Of a DNA stretch of 8,251 nt, positions 1-6,096 are shown in pieces. This DNA is from Erysipelotrichaceae bacterium (GTDB lineage Bacteria; Bacillota_I; Bacilli_A; Erysipelotrichales; Erysipelotrichaceae). Position numbers and translations under genes: made by a program. The stretch spans positions 1 to 8,251 of the forward strand of contig JAFWKS010000462.1 of the NCBI GenBank assembly GCA_017511325.1, in the 5' to 3' direction. The notes under the pieces were generated by a model. It saw only the letters and a program-made list of their open reading frames with translations. It was not told the DNA's origin and did no database searches. Positions within the stretch are counted from its first letter, which is position 1. Each line of letters begins with the position of its first letter.

Positions 1-298
1 CATGCAGGATACGCAATGCACCGGATATGGCACCTTTGCTCCTGTACAGGTTGATACGCACACGTGATCCAGCTATTGTCTCCGCAAGGTCCAGTTCGCC
101 TTTTTCCTTGATCTCATCAAAGTGATTCTGAGCCAGTCTTTTACCCAGTTCTTCACAATCTTCAAAGCTTAATACTTCATCATCAAGATTCTGAATCTGC
201 CCGTCGACACGATACTTGACAGGCGAACCGCAGGAAAAGTGGATATCACTCGCCTTGTTTTCTTCACCCAATTTTACGATCTCTTCAATTGTCTTCAT
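1..298 (-). CDS. pilT: PilT, type IV pilus retraction ATPase (N-terminal part, cut by window edge)
   Basis: Only the first 99 codons are present; the gene runs off the left edge. PilT is the hexameric cytoplasmic ATPase that depolymerises type IV pili and powers twitching. The visible part is the N-terminal PAS-like domain of the PilT/VirB11 family: MKTIEEIVKLGEENKASDIH matches the family's 'ASDLHL' start, followed by the 'VKYRVDGQI' strand (about residues 29-37), an acidic helix, and 'RVRINLYRSKGAISGALRIL' (about 79-98), equivalent to the family's 'RFRVN.F.QRG...LR'. The Walker motifs would lie outside the window. The ATG at 296-298 is preceded by an AGAGGG site with 6-base spacing and by a likely promoter. 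It follows the pilB terminator, so it is probably transcribed separately from the assembly operon. The family call rests on remembered motifs; PilT rather than another PilB-like ATPase is supported by the absence of the long PilB N-domain. Confidence 0.9.
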   Translation of the reverse strand, partial: MKTIEEIVKLGEENKASDIHFSCGSPVKYRVDGQIQNLDDEVLSFEDCEELGKRLAQNHFDEIKEKGELDLAETIAGSRVRINLYRSKGAISGALRILH

Positions 299-304
299 AA
301 ATTT

Positions 305-310
305 CCCTCT
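305..310 (-). promoter_or_regulatory. Ribosome binding site of pilT
   Basis: AGAGGG on the minus strand, 6 bases before the ATG at 296-298. It fixes the pilT start. Confidence 0.75.
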
Positions 311-317
311 ACATACT

Positions 318-347
318 ATTTTAATCAAAAACGACCAATATAAACAA
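318..347 (-). promoter_or_regulatory. Probable sigma-A type promoter of pilT
   Basis: On the minus strand, TTGTTT (342-347) and TAAAAT (318-323) are separated by 18 bases, in an A+T-rich stretch just before the pilT ribosome binding site. Transcription would start about 10 to 15 bases before the ribosome binding site sequence ends, giving a leader of roughly 15 to 20 bases. The match to the -35 consensus is moderate (TTGTTT against TTGACA). Its position between the pilB terminator and pilT supports a separate transcription unit. Confidence 0.5.
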
Positions 348-464
348 ATGAACGTGGAACATTTTCATTTCCATAGCAGGATAACTGTTTCAGGTTTTTC
401 AATTTCAATCTGTCTGTATGTATTCTTTTTTAAAATCTTTCCTGGCAAGGTTGATCAGAGTATC

Positions 465-503
465 AAAAAACCACTGTTTTTGTCTGTTGTTTCCAGTGGT
501 TTT
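465..503 (-). terminator. Factor-independent terminator of the pilin-pilDMNOB operon
   Basis: Minus-strand arms AAAACCACTG (503-494) and CAGTGGTTTT (476-467) form a perfect 10-base-pair stem around a 17-base loop, with the T run continuing to 465. It lies 14 bases after the pilB stop codon. The A run on the other side makes it possibly weakly bidirectional, but no plus-strand gene leads into it. Confidence 0.85.
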
Positions 504-517
504 CATTGATATTTTTC

Positions 518-2194
518 TTACTCGATCGTTGCGACTTCTGAAAGTACTTCTTCGACTGTCGTGATGCCATCCATGATCAGCTGTCTTGCGTTGACGATCA
601 TCGGTGTGAAGTCGGAAGCATAGATCATTTTGCGAAGTTCACTCGATGGAACGCCAGAGTTGATCGCATCGCGGAGCGTTGAGTTTAAAGTCAGAATCTC
701 AAAGACTCCTGTACGTCCACGGTATCCTGAATCAAAGCACTTATGGCAGCCCATGCCTTTGTAGAAGTGGAAGTTTGAGCAATCCTTGATGCCGACAAGG
801 TCAGCAGTAAATGGATCGGCCTCAATCTCCTGACGGCAATCCGGACAGATCTTTCTGACCAGACGCTGAGAGATGACGCCTCTGATCGATCCGGAGATCA
901 GGAATGGTTCTACGCCCATATCCTTCAGTCTGTCGACTGCACTGATCGCATCTTCGGTATGGATAGTCGATAAGACAAGGTGGCCTGTCATGGCGGCTCT
1001 CATGGCGATCTCAGCTGTCTCGCCATCACGGATCTCACCGACACAGATGATATCCGGGTCCTGTCTTAAGCAGGCTCTTAAACATTCAGCGAAGGTCAGA
1101 CCGACTTTTTCATTGATCGAGACCTGAGTTACACCTTCGATCTGATATTCAACAGGATCTTCTAGAGAGATCATATTCACATCAGGTTTATTGAGTTCCT
1201 GAATGATCGTGTATAAGGTCGAAGTCTTACCTGATCCGGTAGGACCGACGATCAGGATCAAGCCAGAAGAATTCTTGATGATACGATCGAACTTTTCTGA
1301 ATCTTTATCAGTGATACCGATACCTTTTCTGGTAAGGGTAGTAGAATCTCTCCACAGATAACGAATAACTACTTTTTCGCCATATATGGTAGGCAGGGTA
1401 TTGACACGCAGATCAATGTCCTTTCCGCTCGTTGATCATATGGCAGCACGTCCATCCTGTGGTACTCTTCTTTCCGTAACGTTCATGCTGGCCATGACTT
1501 TAAGCCTTGAAATGACAGCACCCTGAAGGTTCTTCGGTATAGTCAGTATTTCTGTTAAACGGCCATCAACTCTTATACGTACGCGCATATCGTTTTCTCT
1601 AGGCTCGATATGAACATCTGATGCCTTTTCAACGATACCCCTTTCCAGGATCGAGTTGACAAGTTTAACTGTAGGAGCATTGGAATTCTCAGTCTCGGCA
1701 CTTCTTTCTTCGATCGAAACAAGTCCCTGTTCCTCTTTCATTTCCTGAATGGCAGCATTGGCACCTTCATTTTCGTACAAGACTGCCAAAGCTCTTTCAA
1801 CAGCTTCACGATAAGCGATCATGACTGATACACGCTTATGAGAAACTTCCTTAACAGCTTCTACGGCACGGAAGTTCATCGGGTCTTCCATGGCGATGTA
1901 CAATCTGTCACCGACCAGTTTGACCGGAACTACATGATACTGCTTGGCGATATTCTTCGGGATCAGGGCAGTCAAAGAAGGATCGATCTGAGCCTTGCCT
2001 AGATCGATGAAGTCGATGCCCAGCTGCATTCTCAAAGAATCGATGAACTGTGTTTCAGTGATGAATTTTTCATCGATCAGGATCTCACCTAATCTTTTAT
2101 TAGTACCCTTCTGTAATTCCAGGGCTTTTTCAATATCTTCATTGGTCAGCACACCGCTTTCGACCAGTATGTCACCTAATCTTTTAGCTTTCAT
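518..2194 (-). pseudogene. pilB: PilB/GspE-family type IV pilus assembly ATPase, full length but interrupted by one in-frame TGA
   Basis: This is the extension ATPase that polymerises pilins. Reading through the single stop gives 558 residues, the usual family length. Order: N-terminal MshEN-type domain (about 1-145, 'RLGDILVESGVLT' and 'RLGEILIDEKFIT' repeats); linker; N2 domain with 'ASDVHIEP' (191-198) and 'RVPQDGR' (243-249); stop at codon 253; then 'IDLRVNTLPTIYGEKVVIR', Walker A GPTGSGKT (317-324), Asp box 'EDPVEYQ', Walker B 'ICVGEIRD' (383-390), His box 'HLVLSTIHTEDA', and a zinc-binding tetracysteine C450/C453/C483/C486. The frame is the same on both sides of the stop, with no indel and no second stop. 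ATG at 2194 has AGGAGGT 4 bases upstream, overlapping the pilO stop. It is the last gene of the operon. The 252-residue truncated product would lack all ATP-binding motifs. Family call is very sure; whether the gene is dead is not. Confidence 0.9.
1436..1438 (-). other. In-frame TGA codon inside pilB (codon 253)
   Basis: The minus strand reads GAT GGA CGT GCT GCC ATA TGA, then TCA ACG AGC GGA AAG GAC ATT GAT, that is DGRAAI-stop-STSGKDID. Homology to PilB continues directly across it. CGA (Arg) to TGA is the simplest single change. No convincing restart codon with a ribosome binding site lies just downstream in the same frame; the next plausible one, a TTG at 1259-1261, lies in the strand leading to Walker A. 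Confidence 0.9.
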
Positions 2195-2198
2195 TCCG

Positions 2199-2206
2199 AC
2201 CTCCTA
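2199..2206 (-). promoter_or_regulatory. pilB ribosome binding site overlapping the pilO stop codon
   Basis: AGGAGGT (2205-2199) shares bases with the pilO stop TAG (2206-2204) and lies 4 bases before the pilB ATG. The arrangement suggests translational coupling and fixes the pilB start. Confidence 0.8.
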
Positions 2207-2785
2207 ATTGTTGTTCAATATAGTCAAACCATCAAGGCTGGTATTTTCATCGATCGTCTCAAAGAAAGTGATGACGATACGGACGGAAATCGTACTGTCC
2301 TCATTCAAAACTCTGTCTCTGTTGGTAGAGATGCTCAGATCAGAGATCAGACAGCGATACTTGCAGTTGTTGATAGCTTTGATCAGATCTACAACTTTTG
2401 AATAACCGACGACCGAGAATGAAACATTCGCATTCCTTCTTACTGTCGTGTTCAGCAAAGTCGGATCTGACCAGGAGATCGAAAGATTATCGATGCCATT
2501 GAAAATGGTCGCGAGTTCACTGATCTCTTTAGACAGGTTGTTGTATAATGCCAGTTCACCATAAGTTACGTCCTTATGGTCTTCCAGATACTGTTCCATC
2601 GTTTTCTTGCGGGTGATCTGGGCCTGAAGAATAACAGCCTGATTCTGGATCTTGCTCAGATCATAAGCTTCCATGGAGTTCTGGAATGATTTATAGATAA
2701 CTTGGTAATAGAAGATGCCTGCGCCAATTAAAATGCAAACAAATAACAGGATCTTTTCTCTGATTGTAAATCCACGCTTCAGCAT
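2204..2785 (-). CDS. pilO: PilO-like inner-membrane alignment protein of the type IV pilus
   Basis: A 193-residue bitopic protein, called PilO from position and architecture more than from sequence identity. A short basic cytoplasmic start (MLKRGFTIREK) leads into one membrane segment (about residues 11-30). A helical, probably coiled-coil stretch follows (about 35-70), then a small alpha/beta domain (about 97-177) of the kind that folds like ferredoxin in PilO. PilO dimerises with PilN and links the cytoplasmic PilM to the rest of the machine. The start ATG lies 2 bases after the pilN stop (TAA), with AGGAGA just upstream inside the end of pilN. The stop TAG is embedded in the pilB ribosome binding site. 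Two cysteines (C141, C145) sit in the outer domain. A second PilN-like paralogue is the alternative reading. Confidence 0.8.
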   Translation of the reverse strand: MLKRGFTIREKILLFVCILIGAGIFYYQVIYKSFQNSMEAYDLSKIQNQAVILQAQITRKKTMEQYLEDHKDVTYGELALYNNLSKEISELATIFNGIDNLSISWSDPTLLNTTVRRNANVSFSVVGYSKVVDLIKAINNCKYRCLISDLSISTNRDRVLNEDSTISVRIVITFFETIDENTSLDGLTILNNN

Positions 2786-2787
2786 AA

Positions 2788-3375
2788 TTATTCTCCTGTC
2801 CTTCCCTGATAACCGATCTCCAGATCAGCAGTAACGTTGTTGCTTGACTCGTTGCCGACTCTTGTAGTCTTTGGTGTGACATAAGCGATCTTAGAGTCAT
2901 TCAGCAAGATCTGAACGATCTCGGAGATGCGTTCCATGGTCGTAGTAGCAGTCGATACTCTTACGATATTTCCGGAAATAGAAATGCTCTTGACTTCAAC
3001 ATAATTGAAGATATCTTCCTTGATCATAGCCAGGATCTCAGTACGGTCATGGAAAGCTCTTTCACTATCAGTCAGGAATGTACCGACTTTTTCATTGTAT
3101 TCAGCTTCGATCGCATCATAGTCTGTCAGCTGGCTGCGGTAGGCATCGAGCTGTTTCTCAGCTTCGCGGTATTCTCTTTCAGCCTTGGCAACTTTAGCCA
3201 GTGGATCGATGATCGCAAATTTGGTAAAGATACCCAGTAGCAGCATGAAAACCACAAACAGGATGATCGAGATCTTATTTATCTTTGACTGTTCGTCAAC
3301 GATGAAATTGATAGAGGTTTTTGTTGGAAGAGAATTCTTCTTCTTATCGAATGAAAGTTCTTTATTCAGATTCAT
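2788..3375 (-). CDS. pilN: PilN-like inner-membrane alignment protein of the type IV pilus
   Basis: 195 residues: a cytoplasmic N-terminus of about 34 residues, one membrane segment (about 35-55), a charged coiled coil (about 58-100, 'AKAEREYREAEKQLDAYRSQ'), and an extracytoplasmic alpha/beta domain (about 113-190). PilN pairs with PilO and binds PilM through a short motif near its N-terminus. In well-studied PilN proteins this motif is INLLP; here 'SINFIVDE' (21-28) stands in the same place just before the membrane segment. The ATG at 3375 has AGAGGTGG upstream, overlapping the pilM stop TAG (3385-3387). The gene is followed after 2 bases by pilO. The sequence is divergent, so the name relies on its place between PilM and PilO and on topology. 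Confidence 0.82.
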   Translation of the reverse strand: MNLNKELSFDKKKNSLPTKTSINFIVDEQSKINKISIILFVVFMLLLGIFTKFAIIDPLAKVAKAEREYREAEKQLDAYRSQLTDYDAIEAEYNEKVGTFLTDSERAFHDRTEILAMIKEDIFNYVEVKSISISGNIVRVSTATTTMERISEIVQILLNDSKIAYVTPKTTRVGNESSNNVTADLEIGYQGRTGE

Positions 3376-3384
3376 AGTCCACCT

Positions 3385-4365
3385 CTACTCATAACAGGCT
3401 CCAACAGCCGGAGCACACTTGCCGATCGCATCCTTGTCAACATCAGAAAGTGATGATAAAGGTTTTAGATCAAGCGAAACCATGTCAGCGATCTCCGCAA
3501 TGAATCTCGGGATATAGCTGGCACCGCCACAATAGTATAAAGTGTCCAAAGTTGAATCCGGATTCTCGAAATTGTAGTAATTCATAACACGCATAACTTC
3601 CGTAGCGATGTTTGAGTAGATATCAACACATTTTTCATATTCCTGAATGTTGTCCTTGTTCGATTCAAGATATGATGACGCGATATGCGGATCGACATCG
3701 AAATATTCAGCTATGACGTTGACGATATCTTCTGCACCTGATTCGATTGTTCTGGTGACTTCATATACACCATCTTTGAAGATCTCAACTTTCGTCGTCT
3801 TATAGCCAAGGTCAAGGATCGCAAAGTCCTTATTTTCGCTTCCGTCATTAAGGATGTTGACCAAGCAGCTTAAAGCAGTCTCTCTAGGACCTGCTTTGAC
3901 AAGTTTAAGTCCGGCTCTTTTGAACATCTCCTGATACTTTTCGATCAGTGACTTATTTACGACCGCGCCTAAGAGCTCCATGTCTGTCACTTTGCCTTCT
4001 TCATCTTTGCGGTAACCGATCATAGAATAGTCATACATATACTTGTCTTTGTCTTCCGATAGAACGTCCTTGAATTCATAAGGCATGTTTACCATCAGCT
4101 GCTTTTCAGTCATAGCAGGTAAAACCATCCTTCTCAAATATACTGCCGAATCAGGCAGAACCAGCGCAGCTTTTCTGGTCGTCATCCTGTGTTCCTTGAC
4201 AATATCTTTGAGCAGATCACCCATCGCTTCAAAAGCGACCAGTTCATTGTTTACAACGATATTATCAGGCAAGTTGACCGCTGCAAAATTCTTCAAAGTG
4301 TTACCTTTGATTTCGACGACTTTTACAGTCTTGTTTCCAATTTCAATCCCCAAGATAGTTGCCAT
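3385..4365 (-). CDS. pilM: PilM, actin-like cytoplasmic ATP-binding protein of the type IV pilus
   Basis: 326 residues, a normal PilM length. The actin/FtsA-fold landmarks are visible: phosphate-1 loop 'LGIEIGNKTVKVVEI' (5-19), the shared 'ALVLPDSAVYLRRMVLPAM' segment (67-85), phosphate-2 loop 'ILDLGYKTTKVEIF' (183-196), adenosine loop 'YYCGGASYIPRF' (277-288), and the C-terminal 'APAVGACYE'. No membrane segment is present. PilM binds nucleotide on the inner face of the membrane and recruits the cytoplasmic N-terminus of PilN, connecting the ATPases to the alignment complex. It starts 4 bases after pilD ends; the upstream site is weak (TTAGGG, 7 bases before ATG), so coupling to pilD translation is likely. 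It ends inside the pilN ribosome binding site. ParM or FtsA-like roles are unlikely given the neighbours. Confidence 0.93.
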   Translation of the reverse strand: MATILGIEIGNKTVKVVEIKGNTLKNFAAVNLPDNIVVNNELVAFEAMGDLLKDIVKEHRMTTRKAALVLPDSAVYLRRMVLPAMTEKQLMVNMPYEFKDVLSEDKDKYMYDYSMIGYRKDEEGKVTDMELLGAVVNKSLIEKYQEMFKRAGLKLVKAGPRETALSCLVNILNDGSENKDFAILDLGYKTTKVEIFKDGVYEVTRTIESGAEDIVNVIAEYFDVDPHIASSYLESNKDNIQEYEKCVDIYSNIATEVMRVMNYYNFENPDSTLDTLYYCGGASYIPRFIAEIADMVSLDLKPLSSLSDVDKDAIGKCAPAVGACYE

Positions 4366-4369
4366 AAAT

Positions 4370-5155
4370 TTACCCTAAAAACAATGATAGATACCAATTC
4401 AAAGCCAGATCACCATAAAGCAAGACCACAAAAGTCGCCATACTGATGGAAGGCCCGAAAGGAATCTTTTCCTCTTTTAATAATAGCACAAAGAAAAGTC
4501 CTATAGCACACGAAAGGAATAAAAGGAAAAAGCCCTTGAATATGCCTGTATAGAGGCAGACCATAAACAGCAGTTTTACATCTCCCCCTCCTAAGCTCTC
4601 TTTGCCTAAGACTTTGTCCATGATCAAAGATGCGATCAGGATCAGCGCAGAAATACTGAAACCACCGATCAGACCGTTTTTGAAATAAGTCAGTTTATCT
4701 GTAACGAAGGATATCGAAATAAGCCAGTTCACGATCCCGGCAATGATAAAACCGTCAGGAATGATATAAGAATCAAGATCTACAAGTGAAAGACCTAGCA
4801 GAATAACTTCAAGAATAAGATCCCTGAATAAGATATAATCTATCGTCTTTCTGTTTAAGAAGGTCAGCAGGAAACATACACCGAGCAATAATTCGACGTA
4901 AAGGTTCCTTGGCGAGATCTTCTGCCCGCAATAGCGGCATTTGCCACCAAGAAAAAGATAGGAAAATATCGGAACAAGATCCAGCGGACCAAGTTCATGT
5001 TTACAGTTTTCACAGATGCTTTTGCCTCTGATCCAGTCTTTACCTTCAACGATCCTTCCCGCGGCACAGTTTATGAAACTGCCTAAAACCGTTCCCAAAA
5101 TAAAAAGGATAAAAGACATATAGATGATCAGAAAATTGTTGCCGCTTAGATTCAT
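4370..5155 (-). CDS. pilD: PilD, type IV prepilin peptidase/N-methyltransferase
   Basis: 261 residues, polytopic. The enzyme cuts the leader from prepilins on the cytoplasmic side of the membrane and methylates the new N-terminus. The N-terminal methyltransferase-type domain (DiS_P_DiS) is complete: 'GSFINCAAGRI' (25-35), zinc-type cysteines C48/C51 and C73/C76 ('CENC', 'CRYC') and 'PLDLVPIFSYLFLGGKC' (57-73). The peptidase A24 domain carries the two aspartate motifs 'LVDLDSYIIPD' (124-134) and GGGD (189-192), followed by 'IPFGPSISMA' (231-240). About seven membrane segments are expected. Its ATG (5153-5155) overlaps the TGA stop of the pilin-like gene as ATGA, so the two are translationally coupled. 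This is the only processing enzyme in the window and the natural partner of the upstream pilin-like protein. Confidence 0.95.
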   Translation of the reverse strand: MNLSGNNFLIIYMSFILFILGTVLGSFINCAAGRIVEGKDWIRGKSICENCKHELGPLDLVPIFSYLFLGGKCRYCGQKISPRNLYVELLLGVCFLLTFLNRKTIDYILFRDLILEVILLGLSLVDLDSYIIPDGFIIAGIVNWLISISFVTDKLTYFKNGLIGGFSISALILIASLIMDKVLGKESLGGGDVKLLFMVCLYTGIFKGFFLLFLSCAIGLFFVLLLKEEKIPFGPSISMATFVVLLYGDLALNWYLSLFLG

Positions 5156-5586
5156 TTGCCTTTTACCCAGTTAAGTTCTATCTCGCCGTTTCCGCTGATT
5201 ACTTCAATAATCATCGTGCCCTCGTCGCCAGAATATTTCTTTTCTCCTACATGCATGATCTTAGCCTGATTATAGCCTGCAAGCTTATAGCCGACTATTG
5301 TATGAGAGATATTGTCATAATAGCCCACGAAATGATCGCCTCTTCTGTGTGTGCAGTAAGCTGAACCGCCGCATCCGTCTACCGGACACTGCACACCGTT
5401 TAGTGAATTTATCACAGCTATCGATTCAGCCGTATTTACATACATGCCGTCATTGCCATTTCTCATCGAGTTGTAGTACCACTCGACGCCTTTGAAACCC
5501 AAAAACAAAATAGCCGGGATCAGAAAGGCCAAAGCCAGCAATTCTATCAATGATATCCTTCCTTTGTTGTTTTTGAGAATATGCAT
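5152..5586 (-). CDS. Type IV pilin-like protein with unusual leader and a cysteine cluster
   Basis: 144 residues, first gene of the pilus operon. The N-terminus 'MHILKNNKGRISLIELLALA' resembles a class III prepilin: a short basic leader, then SLIEL with the conserved Glu, then a hydrophobic helix (about 11-30). The residue expected at -1 is Arg rather than Gly (the Gly is one place earlier), so cleavage by PilD is uncertain. After the helix comes a small polar domain with C67, C72, C78 and H80 ('QCPVDGCGGSAYCTH'), which could form disulfides or bind metal, and a beta-rich end ('TMIIEVISGNGEIELNWV'). I do not recognise the family beyond the pilin-like start; it may be a minor pilin or a pilus-associated anchor. 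The ATG at 5586 is the only good in-frame start but has no ribosome binding site. A TTG at codon 14, preceded by GGAAGG, is an alternative that would remove the leader. It ends in TGA overlapping pilD. Confidence 0.7.
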   Translation of the reverse strand: MHILKNNKGRISLIELLALAFLIPAILFLGFKGVEWYYNSMRNGNDGMYVNTAESIAVINSLNGVQCPVDGCGGSAYCTHRRGDHFVGYYDNISHTIVGYKLAGYNQAKIMHVGEKKYSGDEGTMIIEVISGNGEIELNWVKGK

Positions 5587-5595
5587 ACAAACATA

Positions 5596-5604
5596 ATTTT
5601 AGCA
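5596..5604 (-). promoter_or_regulatory. Extended -10 promoter of the pilus operon
   Basis: The minus strand reads TGCTAAAAT (5604-5596), a TGnTAnAAT-type extended -10. No good -35 hexamer is found 16 to 18 bases upstream. The -10 ends only 9 bases before the ATG at 5586, so a start about 7 bases downstream would give a message with a leader of 0 to 3 bases. This fits the absence of a ribosome binding site. A promoter further upstream remains possible. Confidence 0.45.
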
Positions 5605-5616
5605 CATAACAAAATA

Positions 5617-5706
5617 AAAGGCCGAATCTGATAGGTTCGATCTTATGTTGAAATATGGATCAAAGACGTCTATATAGGTCTTTTTTCTGTTTTGCCGTTG
5701 GCCTTT
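5617..5706. repeat. Nested small inverted repeats upstream of the pilus operon promoter
   Basis: An outer pair AAAGGCC (5617-5623) and GGCCTTT (5700-5706) encloses two hairpins: CGAATC/GGTTCG (5623-5628 with 5634-5639, one G-T pair, 5-base loop) and AAAGAC/GTCTTT (5662-5667 with 5678-5683), the latter followed on the plus strand by a T run to 5686. The pieces are short and could be chance, or they could form an operator, a structured leader, or a plus-strand terminator against antisense transcription. Confidence 0.3.
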
Positions 5707-5855
5707 ACATCCTCTTCCAGCCGGAATTGGAAGTCACTTACAGAGCCTGTACAAGGAGCTACAAGTTCCAGCGTAGATATCATCAATAACTGTATTTTCA
5801 TCTATTGGTGAAGCAAATTCATCCATCCTCTTCTGTATCTGCTTAATCAAGTCTC

Positions 5856-5890
5856 AAAAAATGCAAAAGCCGCCATAAGTATAGCGGCTT
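5856..5890 (-). terminator. Factor-independent terminator after the zinc-ribbon/TPM gene pair
   Basis: On the minus strand AAGCCGCTAT ACTT ATGGCGGCTT-type arms pair over 10 positions (one G-T pair) around a 4-base loop (5890-5867), followed by TTGCA and a run of six T. It lies about 200 bases after the TPM stop codon and separates that unit from the pilus operon. Confidence 0.75.
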
Positions 5891-6096
5891 ATAACGATAA
5901 CTTCATCGGCATGATGGATAAGACAGTTCTTGTTTTCATAGCTGTTCTTGAAGACACATTGACCGACTTGCCAATACATTCCGCACATGGTTTTATCGAA
6001 CCGTTGTCGAAGATCATCATCGCGCCTGATAGTGATCAGCTGTCTTCTGCCATTTATCTTCACTTAGATCATGTATTACAGGTTTCTTTGCCTTGC

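Larger units (their letters stand above)
5587..6096. other. 510-base intergenic region between the TPM gene and the pilus operon
   Basis: I see no convincing gene here. From right to left it holds a 3' region after the TPM gene (5891-6096), the terminator at 5856-5890, about 150 bases without a recognised element, a set of small inverted repeats (5617-5706) and the extended -10 promoter next to the pilin-like gene. A minus-strand frame beginning at a GTG (6063) runs to a TAA at 5599-5601, broken only by TGA at 5854-5856 and 5734-5736. It lacks a ribosome binding site and spans the terminator, so it is not annotated as a gene. Confidence 0.6.

Noticed and set aside
216..509. Plus-strand frame across the pilT start and the terminator
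   Set aside because: It runs antisense to pilT and through the terminator hairpin; no ribosome binding site or domain supports it.
518..1261. Treating the C-terminal half of pilB as its own ATPase gene starting at a TTG
   Set aside because: The TTG lies in the strand leading to Walker A, has no ribosome binding site, and PilB homology continues unbroken upstream to the TGA and beyond.
1436..1438. Selenocysteine at the pilB TGA
   Set aside because: PilB has no redox role or conserved Cys at this place, and I see no convincing SECIS-like hairpin with an apical G/U loop directly after the codon; an Arg codon mutated to TGA is simpler.
5734..5826. A 30-residue minus-strand reading frame (ATG at 5826) before the pilus operon
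   Set aside because: The purine-rich AGAAGAGG touches the ATG with no spacing, the product has no recognisable feature, and it lies in a decayed-looking gap.
5854..6063. Possible 69-residue minus-strand gene after the TPM gene
   Set aside because: It starts at a GTG without a ribosome binding site, ends inside the terminator, and has no recognisable domain or signal.
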